Shown here: positions 14,111 through 23,046 of the stretch, in pieces
Layout: each line of letters begins with the position of its first letter
Numbering within the stretch: position 1 is the stretch's first letter
NCBI GenBank assembly: GCA_004173185.1
Contig: SEFZ01000053.1
Span: forward strand, 1-34,899
Direction of reading: 5' to 3'
DNA: 34,899 nt
From: Sphingomonadales bacterium
GTDB taxonomy: Bacteria > Pseudomonadota > Alphaproteobacteria > Sphingomonadales > Sphingomonadaceae
Notes under the pieces: model-generated
Seen by the model: only the letters and a program-made list of their open reading frames with translations
What the model was told of the DNA's origin: nothing
Databases searched by the model: none
Position numbers and translations under genes: made by a program

Positions 14111-16144
14111 ATGAAGCACATCCTCCTTGCGGGCGTTGCGCTCGCTTTCGCCGCGGTGCCCGCGCACGCACGTGACCTCACCATCGCAGATGTGGCCCAG
14201 CTTTCCCGCGTGGGCGCGCCGACGGTTTCGGCCGATGGCAAATGGCTGGTGTGGCAGCAGCGCGATACCGACATGTCCGCCAATCGCGGCCGCTACGATC
14301 TGTGGAAGCTCGACCTCACCAAGAAGGGCGCCGTGCCCGAGAAACTGGCCGCCGAAGCCGGGATCAACGAGACCAGCCCGCAATTCGTGGGCAACATCGT
14401 TTATTTCCAGTCCGACAAGGACGACAAGGACACGATCCAGTCGATCAACGTGAGCGGCGAGGGCGCGGTCGTCTGGGCCCAACCGGAAGGCGGGTTCAGC
14501 GGCTTCAAGGTTTCGCCCGATGGCAGCAAGGCGCTGGTCTGGGCCGATCGCAAGCCCGGCGCGCCGACGATTACTCCGGCTCAGGTGAAGAAGGACGCCA
14601 ACGCCGGTTCGGGCCGCGTCTATGACCAGCTCTTCGTGCGCCACTGGGATAGTTGGGCCAATGGCGATCGCTCGCAATTGTTTGTCGTGCCGCTCAGCAA
14701 GCAGAGCGGCGAATCGATCCCGCTCGCCCCGCAGTTGATCGGCGATACGCCCTCCAAGCCCTTTGGCGGTGGCGAGGAACTGGCCTGGTCGCCCGATGGC
14801 AAGACGGTCTATTTCACCCTGCGCGAAGCCGGGCGGATCGAGCCGCTTTCGACCAACCTCGATATCTTCTCGGTGCCCGCAGACGGTTCTGCCGCGCCGG
14901 TGAACCTGACCGATGACAATGACGGGATGGACAACCTCCCGACGGTTTCGCCCGATGGCAAATGGCTCGCTTATTTCTCGATGGCGCGGCCGACCTATGA
15001 AGCGGACCGCCAGGTGCTGATGCTCCGCGACCTGACGACGGGCACGACCAAGGCGCTGACGCAGGCATGGGATCGATCGGTCGCCAGCATCGCGTGGAGC
15101 CCGGACGGCAAGAAAATCTACGTCACCGCGCAGGACACGCAGGAAGAGCCGATCTTCACCGTCGATCCCAAGAGCGGCGCCGTCACGCGGCTGACCCAGC
15201 AGGGCGTGGTGAGCGCCGTGGTGCCGACCAAGGACGGCGCAGTGTTTGCGATGAACAGCCTGATCGGGCCGGATGATTTCTATCAGCTAAAGGGCAAGGC
15301 GCAGACCCGGCTGACCAGCGTGAACGCCGCCAAGATGGCAGGGATCGATCTGCCGACGGTTACGCGGTTCAGCTTCACCGGCGCGAACAACGATACCGTC
15401 TGGGGCTATGCGGTGAAGCCTGCCAGTCTGAAGGATGGCGAGAAGGCCCCCGTCGCCTTTGTCGTCCATGGCGGGCCGCAGGGATCGAGCAACAATAGCT
15501 GGTCGTACCGCTGGAATCCGGCGGTGTTTGCGGGCGCTGGCTATGCGGTGGTCTCGGTCGATTTCCACGGATCGACGGGCTACGGCCAGAAATTCACCGA
15601 CGCGATCCAGAACAATTGGGGCGGCTGGCCGCTCGAGGATCTGCAAAAGGGCCTCGCCGCGGCCGAGCAGAAATTCACCTGGCTCGACGGCAACAATGCC
15701 TGCGCGCTCGGCGCATCCTATGGCGGCTTCATGATGAACTGGATCGAAGGCAATTGGCCCGACAAGTTCAAGTGCATCGTCCAGCATGACGGCGTCTTCG
15801 ATGCCCGCGCCATGGCCTATGAGACCGAAGAGCTTTGGTTCGACGAATGGGAGCATGGCAAGAAAGCCTATTATGAAGACCCCGCCGCGTTCGAGAAATG
15901 GAACCCGGTGAACCATGTCGCCAAGTGGAAGACGCCAATGCTGGTGATCCATGGCGAGAAGGATTTCCGCATCCCCTATACGCAGGGACTTGCCGCCTTT
16001 ACCGCGCTCCAGCGCCGCGAGATTCCGTCCAAGCTGCTGATCTTCCCGGATGAGAACCATTGGGTGCTCAAGCCGAAGAACTCGATGCAATGGTATGGCA
16101 CGGTGCTGCCGTGGCTGGATCAGTGGACGGGGAAGGGCGAGTAA
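14111..16144 (+). CDS. Secreted S9 family prolyl oligopeptidase-like peptidase
   Basis: A 677-residue exported serine peptidase. The signal peptide MKHILLAGVALAFAAVPAHA leads to a beta-propeller with repeated SPDGK...V/L-Y motifs (about 40-400) and a C-terminal alpha/beta-hydrolase domain. The catalytic triad is visible: Ser536 in GASYGGF, Asp618 in GEKDFRIPY and His650 in ENHWVLKP. Members of S9 (dipeptidyl/acylaminoacyl peptidase type) trim short peptides; periplasmic location is predicted. The start was placed at the signal-peptide Met at 14111; upstream in-frame codons pass through a palindromic repeat. The gene lies between popZ and valS, with different repeat elements on either side. 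Confidence 0.93.
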   Translation: MKHILLAGVALAFAAVPAHARDLTIADVAQLSRVGAPTVSADGKWLVWQQRDTDMSANRGRYDLWKLDLTKKGAVPEKLAAEAGINETSPQFVGNIVYFQSDKDDKDTIQSINVSGEGAVVWAQPEGGFSGFKVSPDGSKALVWADRKPGAPTITPAQVKKDANAGSGRVYDQLFVRHWDSWANGDRSQLFVVPLSKQSGESIPLAPQLIGDTPSKPFGGGEELAWSPDGKTVYFTLREAGRIEPLSTNLDIFSVPADGSAAPVNLTDDNDGMDNLPTVSPDGKWLAYFSMARPTYEADRQVLMLRDLTTGTTKALTQAWDRSVASIAWSPDGKKIYVTAQDTQEEPIFTVDPKSGAVTRLTQQGVVSAVVPTKDGAVFAMNSLIGPDDFYQLKGKAQTRLTSVNAAKMAGIDLPTVTRFSFTGANNDTVWGYAVKPASLKDGEKAPVAFVVHGGPQGSSNNSWSYRWNPAVFAGAGYAVVSVDFHGSTGYGQKFTDAIQNNWGGWPLEDLQKGLAAAEQKFTWLDGNNACALGASYGGFMMNWIEGNWPDKFKCIVQHDGVFDARAMAYETEELWFDEWEHGKKAYYEDPAAFEKWNPVNHVAKWKTPMLVIHGEKDFRIPYTQGLAAFTALQRREIPSKLLIFPDENHWVLKPKNSMQWYGTVLPWLDQWTGKGE

Positions 16145-16163
16145 TCAGCCGAACCAATTAGCT

Positions 16164-16256
16164 CCGTCACCCTGAACTTGTTTCAGGGTCCAACTCTCCA
16201 AAGGCGATGCCGCCGCTTGTTGCGCGTTGGATGCTGAAACAAGTTCAGCATGACGG
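16164..16256. repeat. Paired palindromic repeat, CCCTGAACTTGTTTCAGGG type
   Basis: The left element (16164-16191) and right element (16229-16256) are 28-base inverted copies of each other differing at four positions. Each is itself a hairpin around CTGAACTTGTTTCAG. The four differences are two complementary pairs (CC/GG on the left, TG/CA in the right copy read in the same sense), so both hairpins keep full pairing. This is a dispersed intergenic repeat that I recall as abundant in sphingomonads. It lies between the S9 peptidase and valS. Confidence 0.85.
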
Positions 16257-16306
16257 AATGGGTTGGGGGGTTTGGATTCGCCTGCGTTCGCGCTAAGCGG
16301 CGCCAC

Positions 16307-18982
16307 ATGTCCGAACTCCCAAAAACCTTCGACCCCGCCGAAATCGAATCCCGCTGGTACGCCCATTGGGAAGACAAGGGCCTGTTCGCGCCCGAACGCC
16401 CCGGTGCGGAGCCGTGGACGCTGGTAAACCCGCCGCCCAACGTGACGGGGTCGCTCCATATCGGCCATGCGCTGGATAACACGTTGCAGGACATCCTCGT
16501 CCGCCACGCCCGGTTGAAGGGCAAGGATGCGCGCTGGGTGGTCGGCACCGATCATGCGGGCATCGCCACGCAGATGGTGGTCGAGCGCCAGCTCAACGCA
16601 CAGCAGCAGAAGCGCACCGATTTCACCCGCGAGGAATTCGTCGCGAAGGTGTGGGAGTGGAAGGAAGAGAGCGGGGGCGAGATCACCCAACAGCTCCGCC
16701 GCCTCGGCTGCTCGATGGATTGGGCCAATGAGCGCTTCACCATGGACGAGGGCTTTTCAAAGGCCGTGCTCAAGGTGTTCGTCGAACTGCACAGGCAAGG
16801 ACTGATTTACCGCGACAAGCGACTGGTGAACTGGGACCCGGGTTTCGGCACCGCGATCAGCGATCTGGAAGTCGAGACGACCGATACCAAGGGCAGCTTC
16901 TGGCGGCTGCGCTATCCGCTGGCCGATGGCACCGGGCATATCGAAGTCGCGACGACGCGGCCCGAGACGATGCTGGCCGATATGTTGGTTGCGGTACATC
17001 CGAGCGACGAGCGCTACACGGCGCTCGTGGGCAAAATGGTCAAGCTGCCGATCACCGGCCGCTTGATCCCGATCATCACCGACGAACATGCCGATCCCGA
17101 GCTGGGCTCGGGCGCGGTGAAGGTCACGCCGGGACATGACTTCAACGATTTCGAAGTGGGCAAGCGCGCGGGGCTGAAGGCCAGCGAGATGCTCAACATG
17201 CTCGATGCGAAGGCGAATATTACCCAGACCGCCGATGGGCTGATCCCCGACGATCTGCTGGGCATGGAGCGGTTCGCGGCACGCAAGGCGGTGGTCGAGC
17301 GGCTCAAGGCCGAGGGTTTCCTGATCCCGCATGTCGACAAGGATGGCGAGGAGCATGACGCCGAGCCGCGCACGATCGCGACACCCTTTGGCGATCGTTC
17401 GGGCGTGGTGATCGAGCCGTGGCTGACCGATCAATGGTATGTCGATGCCGAGACGCTGGCCAAGCCGGCGATCGAAGCGGTGCGTTCGGGCGCGACCAAG
17501 ATCGTGCCGAAGTCGTGGGAGAAGACGTACTTCAACTGGATGGAGAACATCCAGCCGTGGTGCGTCTCGCGGCAGCTTTGGTGGGGGCATCGCATTCCGG
17601 CGTGGTTCGCCGAGGATGGCAGCATCTACGTCGCCGAGAGCGAGGCCGAAGCGCAGGCGCAGGCCGGGGCGGGCGTAAAGCTCGAACAGGACAGCGACGT
17701 TCTCGACACCTGGTTCTCCTCCGCGCTCTGGCCGTTCGCGACGATGGGCTGGCCCGAGCCGGGCGAGTGGCAGAACCGCTACCCGAACGACGTGCTGATT
17801 TCCGGCTTCGACATCCTGTTCTTCTGGGATGCGCGGATGATGATGCAGGGGCTGCACTTCCTTGGCGCAGCGCCGTTCAAGACGCTGTACCTCCACGGTC
17901 TGGTGCGTGCCGCCGATGGCGCGAAAATGTCCAAGTCCAAGGGCAATGTCGTCAATCCGCTGGGGCTGATCGATAGCTATGGCGCGGATGCTTTGCGCTT
18001 CTTCATGGCGGCGATGGAAAGCCAGGGCCGCGACATCAAGATGGATGAGCGGCGGATCGAGGGCTATCGCAACTTCGCGACCAAGCTGTGGAATGCGGCG
18101 CGCTTCTGCCAGTCGAACGGGATCGGGGCGAGCGCGACGCTGGAGCCGCCCGTGGCGAGCCTCGCGGTCAATCGCTGGATCATCGCCGAGACCGTGGCGA
18201 CCGTGCAGGCGCTCGATCTGGCACTGGCTGATCTGCGCTTCGATGAAGCGGCGAACACGATCTATCAGTTCACCTGGAGCCGCTTCTGCGACTGGTATCT
18301 GGAACTGATCAAGCCGGTGATGGTCGGCGAAGAGCGCGGCTCGATCGATCCGGAGAGCAAGGCCGTTGCCGGCTGGGTGCTCGATCAGATCCTGGTGATG
18401 CTCCACCCGTTCATGCCCTTCATCACCGAAGAGCTGTGGTCGAAGATGGGCACGCGCGAGCATGAGCTGATCGTCGCGCAGTGGCCGATGGCCGATGCAG
18501 GGGCGCTTGATCCCGAAGCGGCGAAGGAAATCGACTGGCTGATCCGGCTGGTGAGCGAAATCCGCGCCGCGCGGACCGAACTGAACGTGCCGCCGGGCGC
18601 GCGCCTGCCGTTGCATGTGCGTGACGCTTCGGGCGAGACTGCCGCACGGCTGTCGCGCCAGACTGCGGCACTCGCGCGGCTTGCGCGTGTCGATCAGGCC
18701 GAGGGCGAGGCAGGCGAGGGCGGTACGATTCAGATCGTCGTGGACGAAGCGACCTTCGTGATTCCGCTGGGTGATGTAGTCGACATCGAAGCCGAAAAGG
18801 CGCGCCTCACCAAGGCAATCGCCGCGGCGGCGAAGGAGCGCGACGCGCTCGCCGGGCGGCTGGGCAACCCGAGCTTCGTCGAGCGCGCAAAGCCCGAAGC
18901 GGTGGAGAAGGCCAAGGCCGACCATGCCGAAAAGGCTGCGGAAGCCGAGCGGCTTTCGGCGGCTTTGGTGCGGCTGGGCTGA
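16307..18982 (+). CDS. valS: Valyl-tRNA synthetase
   Basis: An 891-residue class I aminoacyl-tRNA synthetase for valine. HIGH is at 51-54 (NVTGSLHIGHALD) and KMSKS at 540-544. The CP1 editing domain is present (TTRPETMLADMLVAVHP; editing Asp in GHDFNDFEVG), as are the anticodon-binding domain (FTWSRFCDWYLELIKP) and the C-terminal coiled-coil arm with VDIEAEKARL. Full length and intact. The start MSELPKTFDP at 16307 follows the family; upstream in-frame codons lie in the repeat. A hairpin follows the stop. Confidence 0.98.
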   Translation: MSELPKTFDPAEIESRWYAHWEDKGLFAPERPGAEPWTLVNPPPNVTGSLHIGHALDNTLQDILVRHARLKGKDARWVVGTDHAGIATQMVVERQLNAQQQKRTDFTREEFVAKVWEWKEESGGEITQQLRRLGCSMDWANERFTMDEGFSKAVLKVFVELHRQGLIYRDKRLVNWDPGFGTAISDLEVETTDTKGSFWRLRYPLADGTGHIEVATTRPETMLADMLVAVHPSDERYTALVGKMVKLPITGRLIPIITDEHADPELGSGAVKVTPGHDFNDFEVGKRAGLKASEMLNMLDAKANITQTADGLIPDDLLGMERFAARKAVVERLKAEGFLIPHVDKDGEEHDAEPRTIATPFGDRSGVVIEPWLTDQWYVDAETLAKPAIEAVRSGATKIVPKSWEKTYFNWMENIQPWCVSRQLWWGHRIPAWFAEDGSIYVAESEAEAQAQAGAGVKLEQDSDVLDTWFSSALWPFATMGWPEPGEWQNRYPNDVLISGFDILFFWDARMMMQGLHFLGAAPFKTLYLHGLVRAADGAKMSKSKGNVVNPLGLIDSYGADALRFFMAAMESQGRDIKMDERRIEGYRNFATKLWNAARFCQSNGIGASATLEPPVASLAVNRWIIAETVATVQALDLALADLRFDEAANTIYQFTWSRFCDWYLELIKPVMVGEERGSIDPESKAVAGWVLDQILVMLHPFMPFITEELWSKMGTREHELIVAQWPMADAGALDPEAAKEIDWLIRLVSEIRAARTELNVPPGARLPLHVRDASGETAARLSRQTAALARLARVDQAEGEAGEGGTIQIVVDEATFVIPLGDVVDIEAEKARLTKAIAAAAKERDALAGRLGNPSFVERAKPEAVEKAKADHAEKAAEAERLSAALVRLG

Positions 18983-18990
18983 TCGGAGCG

Positions 18991-19015
18991 CGGACGTCCC
19001 GAAGCGGGGCGTCCG
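18991..19015 (+). terminator. Probable terminator after valS
   Basis: CGGACGTCCCG (18991-19001) pairs with CGGGGCGTCCG (19005-19015) with one mismatch and a three-base loop, beginning 8 bases after the valS stop. Only a weak T-containing tail (TTAACCTT) follows, so termination efficiency is uncertain. Confidence 0.55.
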
Positions 19016-19098
19016 TTAACCTTCAATCACAATATTTGTGGCGGTGGCGTCGGTGTAGGGCGGGGGGACATTCCCCTTTCCTGTCGAGTTCGTCCAAC

Positions 19099-19980
19099 AT
19101 GCGTATCAAGACCCTGTCGATGCTTTCCGCCGCAATGTTTTGCGTCACCGCCATGCCGGCCTCGGCGCAGATCGCGGGCATCGATGCGATGAAGGAATGG
19201 AATCTGATCGTGCTGGGCGATCTCCAATCCTCGTCGGAAGTCGAAGGGCGTACCTTTGTTGGCGGCAACCTGACCGGCAATTCGTCCAACTATCAAGCGA
19301 TCTCGAACACCAACGTCAATCAGAACATCGTGCAATCGGGCCTGGGCACGAGCGATCCGGCTTTCCTGATCGGGCTGAACCAGCAGAAGAGCGTGCTGAC
19401 CACGAGCATGGGCACGCTTTCGACCGACATGAAGGGTCTGGACGCCAACAGCCAGCTGACGATCAGCGGCAATCGCGGCACGTTCAATGCGCAGCCGGAT
19501 AATAAGGGCGTGGCGGTGTTCAACATCTCCTCCGCCGATCTCGACAAGATTGGCGAGATCCAGTTCAACCTGAACGGCGCGGACACGGCGATCGTCAATG
19601 TCAGCGGCACCAACATCAATCTCAACGACAATTTCCTGGGCGGCACCAACGGCCTGGGCGAGCATGTCATCTGGAATTTCGCCGACGCGACCAGCCTGAA
19701 ATCGACCACGGCATGGGGCGGATCGGTGCTGGCGCCGAATGCGGCCGCGAACACCGGCAATTATATCGAAGGATCGGCGGTTTTCGGCAGCCTGGTGCAG
19801 AATGGCGAATTCCACCTGGGCACCTATACCGGCGGCTACACCCCGCCGGTCACGCCTCCGGGCGGCGGTGGCGGCCCGTCGCCGATCCCGGGTGAGACGC
19901 TTGGCCTGTTCGCTCTGGGCGCGGCGGGGCTGATCGGGCTGCGCTGGCGGCGCAAGCGCAAGGAAGCGGCCGCGGCCTGA
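19099..19980 (+). CDS. Choice-of-anchor A family surface protein with PEP-CTERM-like tail
   Basis: A 293-residue exported protein. The signal peptide (to MPASAQ) is followed by a choice-of-anchor A domain with the typical opening WNLIVLGDLQSSSEVEGRTFVGGNLTG and closing AWGGSVLAPNAA ... IEGSAVFGSLVQNGEFH. After a proline/glycine linker the C-terminus has a short motif (IPGE), one hydrophobic helix (LGLFALGAAGLIGL) and a basic tail (RWRRKRK), the plan of PEP-CTERM sorting signals cut by exosortase. The motif differs from the usual Pro-Glu-Pro. No exosortase gene is in the window. The start at 19099 fits the signal peptide but has no strong Shine-Dalgarno. Probably a surface or extracellular-matrix protein. 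Confidence 0.85.
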   Translation: MRIKTLSMLSAAMFCVTAMPASAQIAGIDAMKEWNLIVLGDLQSSSEVEGRTFVGGNLTGNSSNYQAISNTNVNQNIVQSGLGTSDPAFLIGLNQQKSVLTTSMGTLSTDMKGLDANSQLTISGNRGTFNAQPDNKGVAVFNISSADLDKIGEIQFNLNGADTAIVNVSGTNINLNDNFLGGTNGLGEHVIWNFADATSLKSTTAWGGSVLAPNAAANTGNYIEGSAVFGSLVQNGEFHLGTYTGGYTPPVTPPGGGGGPSPIPGETLGLFALGAAGLIGLRWRRKRKEAAAA

Positions 19981-19998
19981 TCGCGGATTTCGGCAGGT

Positions 19999-20787
19999 CT
20001 AATCGATCAGCGCGTAGACGATCATGACTCGCGCGCTGGTTTCGACCGGCTTGGGGGCGATGTCGATGTTCACCGGGGCCGCCATTACCATCGGCATGTA
20101 GGCGGGCGGCTCGGCGAGGACGATCGAGGACATCGCATATTCGCGTTCGGGCATGCCCAAAATCGAGACGATACGGCCGAGTTTCGATCCCGAACCGGCG
20201 GCGAGCGCCTGCGCCTGAATCCGGGCGTCGGTGATCGCGGCGGCCAGCGCGGCGCGCGATGCGGCTTCGGGATCGCGCAAGGCAAAGCCTTCCAGAGATG
20301 CCGATGACGCGCCGAGGCGCTGCGCCAGCCCGACAGCCGTCCCCGCCTCCTTGACGGCTGACATCTCGGCGGTCGCCTCGATCGCGGCGATATAACCGGC
20401 CACGCGGCAGGGCCCCTTGTCCGTATCGTCGCTCATCGCAGCATCCAGATTGATCGATAGAGCGCGCATGCTTGCGCCCGGCGTTCCAGCGCAATCGCCC
20501 CGGCGCACCTCATTGGTCGCCACCGATCCGGTATGGATACGAAGGCTGGCATCGAGGCTGGCAAGGCCGCCGATCACGGCGCGCTGGCGCTTTGCCAGAT
20601 CGGTGCTCGCCGCATCGGGCGTGGCGCCTTCGCCGCGTATCGTGAAGGCGATCGTCGCCATATCGGGTGCAGACTCGATCTTCGCCGATCCGCTGACGGT
20701 GATTCCCTGCGACACCATGTCACGCGATTGGGCGAAAGCGGGGATGGGGGCAGCAACAAGCAGGACGAGCAATAGAGCTGAGCGCAT
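19999..20787 (-). CDS. Periplasmic SIMPL domain protein (DUF541)
   Basis: A 262-residue protein with a signal peptide (MRSALLLVLLVAAPIPAFAQ) and a SIMPL/DUF541 domain. The family opening ITVSGSAKIESAPDMATIAFTI is clear, as is the C-terminal stretch from AALAAAITDARIQAQALAAG to the end, including LGRIVSI. Family members are periplasmic or membrane-attached and linked to oxidative-stress tolerance or signalling, with no known enzyme activity. The start at 20787 is preceded by GGAG 8 bases upstream. It is divergent from hemB, with about 100 bases between the starts. Confidence 0.87.
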   Translation of the reverse strand: MRSALLLVLLVAAPIPAFAQSRDMVSQGITVSGSAKIESAPDMATIAFTIRGEGATPDAASTDLAKRQRAVIGGLASLDASLRIHTGSVATNEVRRGDCAGTPGASMRALSINLDAAMSDDTDKGPCRVAGYIAAIEATAEMSAVKEAGTAVGLAQRLGASSASLEGFALRDPEAASRAALAAAITDARIQAQALAAGSGSKLGRIVSILGMPEREYAMSSIVLAEPPAYMPMVMAAPVNIDIAPKPVETSARVMIVYALID

Positions 20788-20889
20788 GGGACATCTCCGG
20801 TATGATATAATGTTACATTCACGATGTTGGCTGAGCAAGTCAAGGGGCTAGGGCTTGCAAGGCGAAGAGCGTCGGCGCATCAGCCGCGG

Positions 20890-21876
20890 ATGAGCCAATA
20901 TCCTGCCCTTCGCCTCCGCCGCACCCGTGCTTCGGCATGGAGCCGGCGGATGCATGCCGAGAATGTGCTGACGCCCGCCGATCTGATCTGGCCGCTCTTC
21001 GTAAGCGCGGGGGATGCGGAGGAGCCGATCGCGTCGCTGCCGGGCGTATCGCGCTGGTCGGTCGCGGACATTGCCAAGCGGGCGAAGGAAGCCGCGGCTT
21101 TGGGCATTCCGTGCGTGGCGCTGTTTCCGAACACGCCCGCAAACCTGCGTACCGAGGATGGCCGCGAGGCATTCAATCCGGACAATCTGATGTGCCGTGC
21201 GATCCGGGCGATCAAGGATGCGGTGCCCGATCTGGGCGTGCTCACCGATGTCGCGCTCGATCCCTATACCGCGCACGGCCATGACGGGTTGGTCGATGGC
21301 GCTGGCTACGTCCTCAACGACGCCACGGCAGAGGTTTTGGCCCATCAGGCGCTGGTGCAGGCCGAAGCGGGCGCGGACATCGTGGCCCCCAGCGACATGA
21401 TGGACGGCCGCATCGGGCTGATCCGTGAGGCGCTGGAGAGCGGCGGGCACGTCAACGTTCAGATCATGGCCTATGCCGCGAAATACGCCTCGGCTTTCTA
21501 TGGCCCGTTCCGCGACGCGGTCGGCTCGCGCGGGCTGCTGAAGGGCGACAAGAAGACCTATCAGATGGACCCGGCCAATGCCGAGGAAGCGCTGCGCGAA
21601 GTTGCGCTCGATCTGGCCGAGGGCGCGGATAGCGTGATGGTCAAGCCGGGCCTGCCGTATCTCGACATCATCGTTCGCGTGAAAAGCGAGTTTCAGGTGC
21701 CGGTGTTCGCGTATCAGGTGAGTGGCGAATATGCGATGATCGAGGCTGCGGCGGCTGCCGGAGCAGGGGATCGCGAGGCGCTGGTGCTGGAGACGCTGAT
21801 GGCGTTCAAGCGCGCGGGCTGCTCGGGCGTGCTGAGCTATCATGCGCCGTTGGCGGCGAAGCTGCTGGGCGCATGA
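20890..21876 (+). CDS. hemB: Porphobilinogen synthase (delta-aminolevulinate dehydratase)
   Basis: A 328-residue enzyme that condenses two 5-aminolevulinate molecules to porphobilinogen in haem synthesis. The two active-site lysines are Lys198 (AAKYASAFYGPFRDA) and Lys252 (VMVKPG). The metal-site segment reads DVALDPYTAHGHDG (120-133): the three Cys of zinc enzymes are Ala122, Asp124 and Asp132, the magnesium-dependent pattern found in many alphaproteobacteria and Pseudomonas. The start MSQYPALRLRR at 20890 is typical; the Shine-Dalgarno is weak. It is followed 12 bases later by an acetyltransferase gene on the same strand. Confidence 0.97.
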   Translation: MSQYPALRLRRTRASAWSRRMHAENVLTPADLIWPLFVSAGDAEEPIASLPGVSRWSVADIAKRAKEAAALGIPCVALFPNTPANLRTEDGREAFNPDNLMCRAIRAIKDAVPDLGVLTDVALDPYTAHGHDGLVDGAGYVLNDATAEVLAHQALVQAEAGADIVAPSDMMDGRIGLIREALESGGHVNVQIMAYAAKYASAFYGPFRDAVGSRGLLKGDKKTYQMDPANAEEALREVALDLAEGADSVMVKPGLPYLDIIVRVKSEFQVPVFAYQVSGEYAMIEAAAAAGAGDREALVLETLMAFKRAGCSGVLSYHAPLAAKLLGA

Positions 21877-21888
21877 TCCGGAGCGCTT

Positions 21889-22410
21889 ATGATCAGGACT
21901 GAGCGGCTATTGCTGACGCGGCCCGAGGCGCGACATCGCGATGCGCTGGTCCGCATGCTCAGCGATCCGCACGTGATGGCGCAACTGGTCAACAACCCGA
22001 CTGTGGAGAGTGCCGAAGCCAGCCTTGCCCGGCATGATGGCTATGCCACCATAGGTCTGGGCTTTTGGGCCGTGGAGCAGGATGGCGCGCTTGCCGGGCT
22101 GTGCGGGCTGAAACCGGGCGCGGACAATCTGCCGATCGCGGGCGAACTGGAGATCGGCTGGATCTTCGACAAGCCCTATTGGGGCAAGGGGCTGGCGGGT
22201 GAAGCGGCGCGGGCGTCGCTCGACTGGGCCTGGGCCAATCGCCAGGAACCGCGCGTGGTGGCGATCACCGGGGCTACGCATGTGGGGAGCCGCCGCCTGA
22301 TGGAGCGGCTCGGCATGCGATATCTGCCCGAGATGGATTTCGAGCACCCGCTTTACGCTGACGATGATCCGATGCGGCAAACGGTGGTCTACGCGATCGA
22401 TCGCCCGTGA
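21889..22410 (+). CDS. GNAT family N-acetyltransferase (first of a pair)
   Basis: A 173-residue RimJ/RimL-type GNAT protein that should transfer acetyl from acetyl-CoA to an amine. It begins IRTERLLLTRPEARHRD, the usual opening of this subgroup, with motif A in LEIGWIFDKPYWGKGLAGEAARASLDWA and the closing VAITGATHVGSRRLMERLGM. GGAG lies 7 bases upstream of the ATG. Its stop overlaps the GTG start of the next gene, which encodes a related GNAT. The substrate (protein N-terminus or small molecule) is not evident. Confidence 0.88.
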   Translation: MIRTERLLLTRPEARHRDALVRMLSDPHVMAQLVNNPTVESAEASLARHDGYATIGLGFWAVEQDGALAGLCGLKPGADNLPIAGELEIGWIFDKPYWGKGLAGEAARASLDWAWANRQEPRVVAITGATHVGSRRLMERLGMRYLPEMDFEHPLYADDDPMRQTVVYAIDRP

Positions 22411-22934
22411 TCGAAACGGAGCGCCTATTGCTCCGTCCCTGGCGCGAGGGCGACAAGCCGGGGTTTCACGCGCTCATCAATACGCCCGCGATGATGGAGC
22501 ATTTCGGTGGTCCGGTGCCCCAAGCCAAGCACGATTTGATCCTCGACCGCCAGATCGAGCAGCAGGCGCGCCATGGCCATTGCATGTGGGCAGTCGAGAT
22601 GCTGGGCGAGCTTGCAGGCGTGTGCGGCCTGAGGATCGGTGGACATCCCGATACGCCGGTGCCCGATGAGCTGGAGATCGGCTGGCGGATCGGCGAGAAA
22701 TTTTGGGGGCAGGGCATTGCCCGCGAGGCCGCCGAGGCAAGCATTGCATGGGGCTGGGCGAACACCGATCGCCCGCGCATCGCCGCGTGGACGGTGATCG
22801 CCAACACGCGCAGCTGGGGCCTGATGGAGCGGCTGGGCATGCGCCGCCGCATGGATCTGGATTTCGCGCATCCTGATTATGCGCCGTCCGATCCCTTTGG
22901 CGCGATGGTCGTCTGGGCGATAGACCGGCCATGA
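22407..22934 (+). CDS. GNAT family N-acetyltransferase (second of a pair)
   Basis: A 175-residue paralogue of the preceding gene product, starting with GTG at 22407 in a GTGA overlap. It shares the opening (IETERLLLRPW), motif A (LEIGWRIGEKFWGQGIAREAAEASIAWG) and the closing sequence NTRSWGLMERLGMRRRMDLDFAHP. The two look like an old tandem duplication that has diverged, with different N-terminal substrate-side loops. They are expected to be made from one transcript, perhaps with hemB. Confidence 0.88.
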   Translation: MIETERLLLRPWREGDKPGFHALINTPAMMEHFGGPVPQAKHDLILDRQIEQQARHGHCMWAVEMLGELAGVCGLRIGGHPDTPVPDELEIGWRIGEKFWGQGIAREAAEASIAWGWANTDRPRIAAWTVIANTRSWGLMERLGMRRRMDLDFAHPDYAPSDPFGAMVVWAIDRP

Positions 22935-23046
22935 CCGTCACCGAACGGCGCAAGCTGCACTTTGCCTATCGTATCGCCAGAACTTGACGTTAATCGCCGG
23001 GCAAGTCAGCGCAGCTAAGCCGGTTTCTCAGGGGAGAATTTGACGC

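Noticed and set aside
16757..18925. A 722-codon open frame antisense to valS
   Set aside because: It mirrors the coding frame of an intact, essential gene in high-G+C DNA, has an Arg/His/Leu-rich composition and no recognisable domain. The same holds for long antisense frames over cysS, hemB, astB and the dehydrogenase.
22931..22987. An 18-codon frame overlapping the stop of the second acetyltransferase (ATGA)
   Set aside because: It is too short and featureless to support as a gene; no hydrophobic segment or motif is seen.
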